From assembly GCF_003259335.1 (NCBI RefSeq), contig NZ_QLLL01000007.1:186001-250000 (forward strand): DNA of 64,000 nt. Reading direction: 5' to 3'. Position 1 is the first letter of the stretch. Each line of letters begins with the position of its first letter. Below the pieces are notes generated by a model. It ran no database searches, was not told the origin of the DNA, and was given only the letters and a program-made list of their open reading frames with translations. This document shows positions 48,601 to 54,481 of the stretch, one piece after another. The translations under genes were made by a program, and so were the position numbers. The stretch is from Chitinophaga skermanii. Lineage in GTDB: Bacteria > Bacteroidota > Bacteroidia > Chitinophagales > Chitinophagaceae.

Positions 48601-51600
48601 CATGTACAAATACAGGCGGCAGAAGAGCCGTAACAGTTACCGTGAACGGCGTGGTTCCAACCCCAACATTCACTGTTAACAATGTAACTATCTGTGAAGG
48701 TGCAGCAGCTACCTTCCAAGTAACATCCGATTCAGTAGGTGTAACTTATAGATGGTACACAAGCCAAGCTGGTGGTACACCGGTATTCACTGGCAGAACA
48801 TTCACTACCCCTGCATTGACGAGCAGCACTATCTACTATGTGGAAGCAGCACGCGGAACATGTGTTAATAATGGTGGTAGAGTGGCTGTAACAGCAAATG
48901 TAAATGCATTGCCTACAGCTCCTGTATTAGTGAATAACAGGGTAAGTACATGTACTGGCAAAGCAGCAACACTTACTGTAGCGAACCCAATCGCAGGTAT
49001 TAGCTACAGGTGGTATAATGCACCGGTGAACGGCACATTACTCTTCACAGGTATCAACTACATTGTTACACCAACAGCAGATAGCACTACATACTATGTT
49101 GAGGCCATTAGCGCAGCATTGTGTGCAAGTAGCACAAGAACAAGTGCAACTGTAATTGTAGGTGCATCGCCTTCTGCTCCGGTTGTTGATACAGCTAGTG
49201 TAACCATTTGTTCTAATACAAGTACTGTGTTACGCGTAAGAACACCACAAACAGGCCATGTGTACAGGTGGTATTCAGCTCCACAAGGCGGCACATTGTT
49301 GTTCTCTGGTGCACAATTCGTAACACCAATCTTAACAGCTAATACAAACTACTACGTTGCAGATAGCATCGCAGGTGGCTGTCCGAGCGATACAAGAACA
49401 TTAGTTCAAGTAATTGTTCGTCAAACACCAAATACACCGGTAGTAGCACAAGGCACTACAATTTGCGCAGGTAACAACACAAGGTTAGTTGTTCAAAATG
49501 CACAAACAGGTGTGATCTATCGTTGGTACGATGCCGATATGGGCGGTACATTGTTAGCAACTGATACAGCGTTCACAACGCCAATCTTGAATGCTACCAC
49601 TACTTACTATGTGGAATCGTCGAACGGCACTTGTACCAATGCAAATGGTCGAGTGGCAGTATTAGTAACTGTAAATAGCGTTCCAACAATACCATTGTTA
49701 GTAAACAACAACTTACAAACATGTACATCTCAACCAGTTACCTTCACTGTTCAAACACCAATTCCTGGTGTAACGTACAACTGGTATAGTGCAGCTACAG
49801 GCGGTACCTTGTTATTCACCGGTACTAGCTACACGGTAACTCCAACAGGCGATAGCGCTAGGTATTATGTTGAAGCGGTTAGCAATAATAATTGTGCAAG
49901 CATTGCTAGAGCAAGCGGCATAGTGAGAGTAACGGCTACCCCGGCAGCACCAACAGTGGATTCAACATCTGTAACTATCTGTAAAGGTGCAAATGCTACC
50001 TTACGCGTATCGAACCCAACAGGTAGTAGCTTCTACCGTTGGTACGATGCTCCAACAGGCGGAACATTGTTATTCACAGGTGCAACCTTCATTACGCCTG
50101 CAGTGAATGCAAATACAACTTACTATGTAGCCGATAGCTTAGCATCTGGTTGTATCAGCGCTACAAGAACTGCTGTGAATGTTGTGGTGCGTGATGTGCC
50201 AAGCACTCCTGTCGTAGCAAGCGGTACAAATATCTGTGCAGGTAATACGGCGAGATTGGTTGTTCAAAATAGACAAGCCGGTATCACATACCGTTGGTAC
50301 AATGCTGCAGGTACTTTGTTAGTAACCGATAGTGTATATGTAACCCCGGTATTAAGCGCTACTACTTCTTACTTCGTAGAAGCTTCTAATGGCATCTGTA
50401 GTAATGTTGGTGGTAGAGTTGAAGTGGTAGTAACCGTGAACGCAGTGCCAACCACTCCGTTGGTAGCTAACAATAACCAGGTTTCATGCGCTGGTCAACA
50501 AGTAACCTTCAATGTTCAAAACCCAGTTACTGGTATAAATTATAATTGGTACAGCACTGCAACAGGTGGTACGCCAATCTTTACAGGTGCAAACTTCACT
50601 GTTACACCTACTACAGATAGCGCTACTTATTATGTAGAAGCCCTCAGCGGTAGTAATTGCCCTAGCGCCGCAAGAACAAGCGTGAAAGTGGTAGTACGCA
50701 CTGTACCTAATACACCAATCGTAGCAGGTGGTACAAATATCTGCGCTGGTAATACAGCAAGATTAGTAGTACAAAACAGGCAGCCGGGTGTAACATACCG
50801 TTGGTACAATGCTGCTGGTACCTTGTTAGTAACTGATAGTGTATATGTAACACCAACATTAACCACTACTACTTCTTACTTCGTAGAGGCTGTTAACGGC
50901 AACTGTACGAATGCTGGTGGTCAAGTAGAAGTGATCGTAACCGTAGGTACAGTACCAACTACACCTGTGGTAGCTAACAATAACCAGGCAACATGTACTG
51001 GTCAACCTGTAACCTTCAATGTTCAAAACCCAGTAATGGGTGTAACCTATAACTGGTACAATAGTGCAACAGGTGGTACGCCAATCTTCACAGGTGCAAA
51101 CTTCACAGTAACACCAACAACAGATAGCGCTACTTACTATGTAGAAGCAGCAAGCGGCAGCAATTGTACAAGCATTGCAAGAGCAAGTGTGAAAGTAACC
51201 GTTACGCCTGCTCCTCCTGCTCCAACTGTTGACGTGGCTAGCAGAACAATCTGTAAAGGCACTACTACAACGTTAAACGTTACGAACCCGAACAGCTTGT
51301 ATATCTATCGTTGGTACGATGCGGCAGTGGGTGGTGTATTAGTACACACCGGTGCTAGCTTCCCAACACCAACCATCAATGTAAACACTACATTCTATGT
51401 TGAAGCAGCGCTTACAGGTGGATGCGCAAGTGCAACAAGAACCAGCGTAGCCATCACCGTAACCGATGCGCCAGCAGTTCCAATCTTGGTGAACAGCGCC
51501 ATCACAACTTGCGGCGGAACAACGGCTTCCTTAGCAATACAAAACCCAGTAAGCGGTATCACCTATAATTGGTACGATATGCTCACCGGCGGAACATTGG

Positions 51601-53306
51601 TACACACTGGTGCAACCTTCACCACGCCAATCCTAACCACTTCAACGACATACTATGTTGAAGGTGTGAACGCAGGTAACTGTGCTAGCGTAAGCCGTGC
51701 AAGCGCCGCTATAACAGTGAACCCAGCGCCGGATACAGTGGTGGTTGATGCAAACAATGTTTCTACTTGCGCGAATACAAACGTAATGTTACACGTACAA
51801 AACCCAGTAGCAGGTATTACGTACCGTTGGTACGATGCGCCTACTGGTGGTACAGTGGTAGGAACAGGTGCCGATTTCATTACTCCAATATTAACAGCAA
51901 CAACTACTTACTACGTAGAAGCAGTTTCTGCAGCTAACTGTAGTAGCATTAAACGTACAGCTGTCACTGTAACTATTGTAAATGGTGCCGATGTACCGGT
52001 AGTTGAAGCAACAGACATAACGGTTTGTAGAGGAACGAGGGCTGTTATTAGAATCCGTACACCAAGAACGGATCTCCAATACAGCTGGTACGACCAACCA
52101 GTTAATGGTAACCTCGTATTCCAAGGACCGGTATTCCAAACACCGAATGTAAATGCAGCCACTACTTACTATGTAGAAGCTAGCTTACTGGGTGGTAGCT
52201 GTACAAGCAACGGACGTACACAAGTAAACGTTACGCCTGCCGATGCACCAAGCACCCCAGTGCTCGTGAACAACGTAGTAACAACATGCTCTAACAGCAC
52301 GGCTACATTCGCTATTCAAAATGCACAACCAAATGTTACATACCGTTGGTACGATGCGGCAGTTAATGGTAACCTGGTATTCACTGGTACTTCATTCACC
52401 ACATCAGCATTAACAGTAGACATCAACTACTACGTAGAAGCAGTTATCGCTGGAGCGTGCGTAAGCCCAGCAAGAGCGATTGCAGAAGCGAAAGTTGGTC
52501 CTCGTCCGAATGCTCCAACAGTAGCAGGTAATGCAGATCCAATTTGTCCGAATACGACAGATACCTTAACAGCTACCTCTACTCAACCAGGTGTAACATT
52601 CAATTGGTACACAACAATAGGTGGTACTACACCGGTATTCACAGGCGATAGGTTTATAACACCGGCCTTAACGGCAACTACTACATACTATGTTGAAGCA
52701 GCTTACTCGAACAGTGGTTGTGCAAGCACTGCTAGAACGGCTGTAACAGTAACAGTATTGAGCGTATTACCGCAACCGACTGTAACCTCTTCGAACCAAA
52801 CAGCTACTTCGGTAACATTCAGATGGAACCCAATCGTTGGCGCAATTGGTTATAGAATTTCGATAGATGGTGGTCAAACATCCATATTCAGACCGAAAGA
52901 CAGCCTTACTTACACCGTAATGGGATTAGAGCCAAACCAAAACGCTTCTATCCAAGTAATGGCCATCGGTGCGAATGCTTGTGCGAACAGTGCATGGGTG
53001 TTATCATCTACCAAAACAAATAACCCTGCGGGTAACTTGGTATTCGTTCCAAATGCATTTACACCGAATAATGATGGTTTGAACGACATCTTGTATGTGT
53101 ACGGAACAACCATCCAAACCATGCAATTATACATCTACAACCAGTGGGGTCAACAAGTATTCGAATCGCGTGACAGAAGTGTAGGTTGGGATGGTACGAT
53201 GAGTGGTAAAGTACAGCCTGTAGGTGTATACAACTACGTGTTAAAAGTTCAATTACAAGACGGTACGATTATCAATAAACGTGGTACGATTACCATCATT
53301 AGATAA
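36690..53306 (+). CDS. Giant secreted Ig-repeat adhesin-like protein with T9SS (CHU_C) sorting domain
   Basis: A 5538-residue protein. The ATG at 36690 is preferred to an in-frame GTG two codons earlier. An N-terminal signal peptide (about 1-35) is followed by about 42 Ig-like domains of the CHU_C-associated kind (roughly 80 residues: Cys near the start, WY in the middle, then TGGT, YYVEA and a second Cys), counted by eye. Interspersed are 11 copies of a ~150-residue module with NGLCxGC and FDRV...LNSGL motifs. A fibronectin III-like domain lies near 5360-5445. The end, from VPNAFTPNNDGLND, is the gliding-motility/CHU_C type B sorting domain. It is probably exported by the type IX system and surface-bound like SprB. 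PorP/SprF and OmpA-PD40 genes follow, as in other adhesin loci. Confidence 0.93.
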   Translation: MNFNVTPKSSYRAFILVLTLIISMFVYPGVLTAQRVYATSQTNAVNGLCVLCGVTNPTNPVTNTNLDDFSRFNITVGLLGVSVQQTLIFPTVNPNQGCDSLVIGISNGGALIQANLFNGLTVETFNGGTSNNDAVATTDPLLRLLNGNTRAEIVLRPSASFDRVRLTLSSSLAGLLGSLQVYYAYHNKVQLISPVITNPSTFSACVGVPVNLISNISTPGSTIKWYTTSTGGTEITNPDANGDTLQVVPTAPATYYAQTFLGGCTNTTRSAVTVNTNPVPALPTLLNAVRTICAGQQATFNVQNPVAGVTYNWYDAASGGTLVATGITYSTPNLNSNTSYYVEAALPTGCVSASRAQVSVVVNPAPAAPVASPSNVVINSGQSATFAITSPEPGVTYTWYDSPAKVTTLTTGNTYTTPILFGTTSYYIEGSNGSCVSTITQVTATINAANNVPCSFANQNLGPVTSGVCALCTVNSPAAAVDNDTTTASTISLGVGALGSIGQLIGFSNTYTAGDSIVVVLQVPNTLLSATLLNNIVLRPYIGNVPTADQPTNLSSALANIQLLGIIGGTGKYRVSIPTNNNFNGVLVSINGGVALLSNLNVFYVAATIPSPTPASNNINICTGNTATLSVTPAPGAFVNWYDVPSGGTALASGTNTYTTAALTNTKVYYVATGRFGCENGYRVPITVNVNQIPAAPAVSLNNVAICSGDSTTFSIATPVNGITYKWYNVSTGGAALDSGVTYTTLPLTANATYYVEASANGCASTTRTAVNVTVNASPAAVSITPPSASIIQGQTATLTASSATAGVTFNWFTQQTGGTSIFTGATFTTPPLTATTTYYVSATNAAGCNTPARTAVTVTVSNGAVDLSCGGATGQTNTTNGLCVGCTVQNPALAIDSSTQTGSRLNILVGLLGGYAAQRLSFSTTGNPGDSIQVGIGFPAAIADVGLLSSVQVLTYNNGTANGSPIGVNDQLLNLRLLNGGTQAVFTLPVTATYNAVEIRLNSGVASLLGSVFVNYAKVIVAAPQVQQTAPATCPGQTITLNAVTRPNTSFRWYSQPVGGLPLANSDAFTSGVINNDTIFYIEAVSSDGCVSPVRTAVPVTVGLPNVTVASNNVTVNMNQTALLSVSNPVAGYTYQWFAQANGGAALATGPNYTTPPMTVSSTFYVEATNTAGCRTAQRIAVNVNILQVPGAPDAPCGSATSQTNTANGLCIGCYVENPGLAVDSSTTTGSTLHTLVGLTGGYTSQTLIFPTVSNVGDSLRIGLTFPSSLADVSLLNNIQVRTLNGANNNNDLQTINAAPININLLNGNRTAIITYAPLYAFDRVEIRLNSGLASALAALNVNYAARIILPAKAQGDSTAVCTGQPATLTAVARPNTNFRWYATPIGGTALANGDSYTTGPITVDSVFYLEAVSTNGCVAPTRTPVPVKVGLPSVNVTSNNVTVNLGQTATLSVNNPDATFTYQWFTTATGGTAVGTGANFTTPAMTVTSVYYVEATNTTGCKTAARIPVTVTVRQAAGPNDVPCGSATTQTNTTNGLCVGCYVENPTLAVDSSTVTGSTIHVVLGLTNGYASQTLIYPTVSNPGDSVRLSLTFPSSLADLSLLSSIQFGTLNGTTNNNDLQPINAAPVKLQLLANNTQAILTFAPANVWDRVEVRLNSGLLTALSAVNVNYAGRVILPAKAQGDSAAVCTGSPATLVAVARPNTNFRWYATATGGAPLFSGDTYTTGNITSDTVFYLEAISATGCVAPSRTAVPVKVGLPNVTVTSNNVTVNVGQTATLSVNNADASFTYQWFDAPTGGTAVGSGANFTTPPMTVTTVYYVEATSGTGCKTSARIPVTVNVRQVAGPNDVPCGSATSQTNTANGLCIGCYVENPTLAVDSSTTTGSTLHVIAGLLNGYVQQTLIYPSASNVGDSVKIGLTFPSSIANVGALNNIQIATYNGATFNGDRNTLNAAPVQVSLLSNNTQAIISFVPNVVFDRVEIRLNSGVAQLLNAVNINYAGKVVAPARAQGDSAAVCTGTPATLNAVTRPNTTFRWYATAVGGTPLYSGDSFTTGNITADTVFYLEAVSSNGCISPVRTAVPVTVGLPIISVTSNNVTVDRGQTATLTVNNPVAAYTYNWYDVATGGTSLYTGANFTTPPMTVTSVYYVEATNATGCKTAQRIAVTVNVRQTGTGPVVPCGSATTQVNAANGLCVGCYVENPTFAIDSSSTTGSTMHLVLGLAGGNLSQTLIFPTVSNVGDTVKVSFTFPSSLADVGLLSNVQISTLNGTTDNNDLQSINSGPIQLQLLNNNTNAILSYAPASAFDRVRITMNSGIAQALSALNVNYASRVILPAKAQGDSVAVCTGQPATLRAVTRPNTAFRWYTTPTGGTPLATADSYTTGNISSDTTFYLEAISTTGCTSPVRTAVKVKVGLPNVSVTSNNVIVDRGQTALLSVNNPDTSFTYQWFDVATGGTALATGANFTTPPMNVSGVYYVEATNATGCKTAQRIAVNVNVRQTPGTADVPCGSATTQTNAANGLCVGCYVENPNFAVDSSTTTGSTIHLVLGLTGGNVSQTLIFPTVSNIGDSVKVGLTFPSSLADVGLLANIQIGTLNGTTNNADMQTINSGPIQLQLLNNNQQAVLTFAPTKVFDRVQITMNAGLAQALSAVNVNYAARVIAPPVAQADSTAVCTGLPATLRAVTRPNTTFRWYTTATGGTPLFSGDTYTTGNITKDTVFYLEAVSSTGCVSPVRTAVPVTVGLPSISVTSNNVSVLRGQSATLTVNNPVAAYTYNWFDTPTGGTSLFTGPNFTTPAMNITTVYYVEATNATGCKTAQRVPVTVTVIQPNSGADVPCGSATTTTNAANGICVGCYVENPNLAVDSSTITGSTMHLVLGLVNGTLTQTLIYPTPSNVGDSVIVSLTFPSTLADVGLLSNVQIGTMNGTTNNNDLRTINSAPITLQLLAGNQRALVSFKPTAAFDRVVIRMNSGLAQAVSALNVNYAARVIAPAKAQGDSAAVCTGSPATLNAVVTPNTTYRWYNQPVGGAALFVGSQFVTGPITVDSVFYLEAVSASGCAAPTRTPVPVSVGLPNVTVTSNNVTVDRGNTATLSVNNPDATYTYQWFDVATGGTALSTGANFTTPPMQVSSVYYVEATNNIGCKTAQRIAVNVTVRQAPGPNDVPCGSATSQTNAANGLCIGCYVENPGLAIDSSSVTGSTIHVILGLVNGYASQTLIFPTVSNVGDSVQVSLTFPSTIADVGLLSGVQVATYSGTNYNNDIRNINAQGVTLRLLPGNTRAILTYAPAQPFDRIEVRLNSGLAQALSAVNVNYAARIIQPPVPTADSAVICAGTSATLTANQQPNRSYRWYSAPVGGNLLFSGATFVTPALSTTTTYYLEAVAATGCVSPVRVPVRVVVTTAPPAPTVAASTVTTCAGTTATLQATGPMGASFRWYTTATGGTPVGDSATFITPVLDSSKIYYVETYLNSGCVSLTRTAVTVNVSTRPSLPVVTPNAPTICEGNTATLTATSSTPGATINWYTSATAVSPIATGASYTTPVLSTSTTFYVSTSFGQCQSASRVPVLVTVNPAPLAPTVTKIPTNGVVMYGDSATLTAFVTNPGARYYWYTVPTGGVYDFEGATFVTPGLTQNVTYYVEAVSTTGCVSPRTAAALIVDRNFNPGCDIANSDTVITSIGCVLCSVTTPDNAVDNDTTNFAQLNLPVGLLSGSISQYLKFGSTSNAGDSVSLILEVPNTIVNAAVLGSIVVNSANGNTSNNENTRLDNQIVKLDLIGGGTNKFRVTFKPSGAFDRVEIKLDAGLATLFRNLRVYYGFRVVPEATVAVKDVTICKGSTATFTATAPAGVTINWYDAPRGGTLLRTGNTYTTPALDTLTVYYVETVRTSTNCPNPIRVAVTARVLPIPVPPVLVTNDTLVCPGASVVLRVRSSNPKDTIRWFNAPTNGTLLAVDSIFTTPNLSTTTTYYVETFNGTCTNTGGRRAVTVTVNGVVPTPTFTVNNVTICEGAAATFQVTSDSVGVTYRWYTSQAGGTPVFTGRTFTTPALTSSTIYYVEAARGTCVNNGGRVAVTANVNALPTAPVLVNNRVSTCTGKAATLTVANPIAGISYRWYNAPVNGTLLFTGINYIVTPTADSTTYYVEAISAALCASSTRTSATVIVGASPSAPVVDTASVTICSNTSTVLRVRTPQTGHVYRWYSAPQGGTLLFSGAQFVTPILTANTNYYVADSIAGGCPSDTRTLVQVIVRQTPNTPVVAQGTTICAGNNTRLVVQNAQTGVIYRWYDADMGGTLLATDTAFTTPILNATTTYYVESSNGTCTNANGRVAVLVTVNSVPTIPLLVNNNLQTCTSQPVTFTVQTPIPGVTYNWYSAATGGTLLFTGTSYTVTPTGDSARYYVEAVSNNNCASIARASGIVRVTATPAAPTVDSTSVTICKGANATLRVSNPTGSSFYRWYDAPTGGTLLFTGATFITPAVNANTTYYVADSLASGCISATRTAVNVVVRDVPSTPVVASGTNICAGNTARLVVQNRQAGITYRWYNAAGTLLVTDSVYVTPVLSATTSYFVEASNGICSNVGGRVEVVVTVNAVPTTPLVANNNQVSCAGQQVTFNVQNPVTGINYNWYSTATGGTPIFTGANFTVTPTTDSATYYVEALSGSNCPSAARTSVKVVVRTVPNTPIVAGGTNICAGNTARLVVQNRQPGVTYRWYNAAGTLLVTDSVYVTPTLTTTTSYFVEAVNGNCTNAGGQVEVIVTVGTVPTTPVVANNNQATCTGQPVTFNVQNPVMGVTYNWYNSATGGTPIFTGANFTVTPTTDSATYYVEAASGSNCTSIARASVKVTVTPAPPAPTVDVASRTICKGTTTTLNVTNPNSLYIYRWYDAAVGGVLVHTGASFPTPTINVNTTFYVEAALTGGCASATRTSVAITVTDAPAVPILVNSAITTCGGTTASLAIQNPVSGITYNWYDMLTGGTLVHTGATFTTPILTTSTTYYVEGVNAGNCASVSRASAAITVNPAPDTVVVDANNVSTCANTNVMLHVQNPVAGITYRWYDAPTGGTVVGTGADFITPILTATTTYYVEAVSAANCSSIKRTAVTVTIVNGADVPVVEATDITVCRGTRAVIRIRTPRTDLQYSWYDQPVNGNLVFQGPVFQTPNVNAATTYYVEASLLGGSCTSNGRTQVNVTPADAPSTPVLVNNVVTTCSNSTATFAIQNAQPNVTYRWYDAAVNGNLVFTGTSFTTSALTVDINYYVEAVIAGACVSPARAIAEAKVGPRPNAPTVAGNADPICPNTTDTLTATSTQPGVTFNWYTTIGGTTPVFTGDRFITPALTATTTYYVEAAYSNSGCASTARTAVTVTVLSVLPQPTVTSSNQTATSVTFRWNPIVGAIGYRISIDGGQTSIFRPKDSLTYTVMGLEPNQNASIQVMAIGANACANSAWVLSSTKTNNPAGNLVFVPNAFTPNNDGLNDILYVYGTTIQTMQLYIYNQWGQQVFESRDRSVGWDGTMSGKVQPVGVYNYVLKVQLQDGTIINKRGTITIIR
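39294..47165 (+). repeat. Tandem 984-bp (328-residue) coding repeats
   Basis: Unit starts, taken at the codon before CGSAT-like residues, are 39294, 40278, 41262, 42246, 43230, 44214, 45198 and 46182. The seven intervals are all exactly 984 bp. Units at 40278-46181 are near-identical in protein; the first unit is more diverged, and the eighth keeps the CxxC module but its Ig part diverges. Each unit is one CxxC module plus two Ig-like domains. Confidence 0.95.
50223..51236 (+). repeat. 507-bp duplicated Ig-domain pair
   Basis: Two consecutive units of 169 residues begin at GTNICAGNTARLVVQNRQ (50223) and at the same motif (50730). They each hold two Ig-like domains and are nearly identical, so they are a later local duplication than the neighbouring Ig domains. 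Confidence 0.8.
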
Positions 53307-53334
53307 ACCAAAATTCATTAGATCAATTCACCTC

Positions 53335-53370
53335 AGCAGGAATGAGAATGTATCCCTTCTCATTCCTGCT
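53335..53370 (+). other. Perfect 14-bp hairpin between adhesin and PorP/SprF genes
   Basis: AGCAGGAATGAGAA at 53335-53348 pairs exactly with 53357-53370, loop TGTATCCC. No T-run follows, so it is unlikely to be an ordinary terminator. It may stabilise the very long adhesin mRNA or act as a partial stop or processing site before the downstream gene at 53400. Confidence 0.65.
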
Positions 53371-53399
53371 TATCACAGAACAAACATAAAAATGTTCCC

Positions 53400-54410
53400 A
53401 TGAGAAGTAAGATCATCATTGTAGTGCTGGCACTTTGTGCATTTGTTCCCTCATTAACAAAAGCACAAGTAGACCCACACTTTTCCCAGTATTATGCTTA
53501 TCCCCTATGGTTAAACCCCGCATTAGCCGGCATCGTAGACGGCGATTATAGGATTAATGCAAACTACCGTACCCAATGGAATAACTTCGGAAAACCGTTT
53601 TCAACCGCCGGTGTTTCTGCAGATGCTCCTACCGGTAAAAATATGGGCGTTGGCTTGAATATCTTAAATATGTCGGCCGGCGACGCAGGTTACAACTATT
53701 TTAACGCGATGGCCTCTTTTGCTTATAACGGTGTGAAGCTGGGTAAAAACCAAACCAGCCAATTCTCATTCGGTATCTCGGCAGGGCTCGTCAATCGTAG
53801 AATCGATGTAGATAAACTCCAATTAGGTAGTCAATACAACCCCGTAATCGGTTTCGACCCCGATAGAATCAGCGGTGAAAACTTCAGTAACACCTCTTCT
53901 ACAGTATTCGATGTTAACGCAGGTATCTTATTCTTCGACGGGAACCCCAATCACCAAATCAACCCGTTTGTAGGCGTATCAGCTGCGCACCTTACACAAC
54001 CTTCAGATCCATTCGTGGCGAATAACCTGGAAGACAAGAAATTGCCTATCCGCTATTTAGCACATGGTGGTGCCCGTATTAAAATCAACGATCAATTTAC
54101 TGTAACTCCTACTGGTTTGTACATGCGCCAAGGTAACGCTGAAGAAATTGTAGGCGGTGCTTATGCACAGGTAACCGTTAGCTTGGAATGTGATGTATTG
54201 ATCGGGGCAAATTACCGCGTGAACGATTGCGTTATCCCATTTGCTGGGGCTCGTTATCAAAACTTCACGTTGGGCCTGAGTTACGACGCCAATACTTCGG
54301 ATCTTCGCAGGTTAGTGAATGGTAGCAACAGCTTCGAAATGTCACTCTCCTACATCTTCCGTAAGAAAAGGATCTTCCAACCAGAATACTTTATCTGCCC
54401 GAGGTTATAA
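53400..54410 (+). CDS. PorP/SprF-family type IX secretion system outer-membrane protein
   Basis: A 336-residue protein with a signal peptide (about 1-22, ending TKAQ) and the family start DPHFSQYYAYPLWLNPALAG. Regular beta-strand alternation suggests an outer-membrane beta-barrel. PorP/SprF proteins are usually encoded next to large CHU_C proteins and are needed for secretion or attachment of that partner (SprF for SprB in Flavobacterium johnsoniae). It follows the giant gene by 93 bp, so a dedicated partner role is inferred. Confidence 0.92.
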   Translation: MRSKIIIVVLALCAFVPSLTKAQVDPHFSQYYAYPLWLNPALAGIVDGDYRINANYRTQWNNFGKPFSTAGVSADAPTGKNMGVGLNILNMSAGDAGYNYFNAMASFAYNGVKLGKNQTSQFSFGISAGLVNRRIDVDKLQLGSQYNPVIGFDPDRISGENFSNTSSTVFDVNAGILFFDGNPNHQINPFVGVSAAHLTQPSDPFVANNLEDKKLPIRYLAHGGARIKINDQFTVTPTGLYMRQGNAEEIVGGAYAQVTVSLECDVLIGANYRVNDCVIPFAGARYQNFTLGLSYDANTSDLRRLVNGSNSFEMSLSYIFRKKRIFQPEYFICPRL

Positions 54411-54481
54411 TGATCAAAATAGATCGTCAAAAACTCAATACATCATTCCAATATACCTAGTCACAACAAATGACTCTTCAC

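Noticed and set aside
36809-52162. Many minus-strand frames of 60-120 codons across the giant gene
   Set aside because: They are antisense shadows of the Thr/Ser/Val-rich repeats. They recur with the repeat units and have no independent features.
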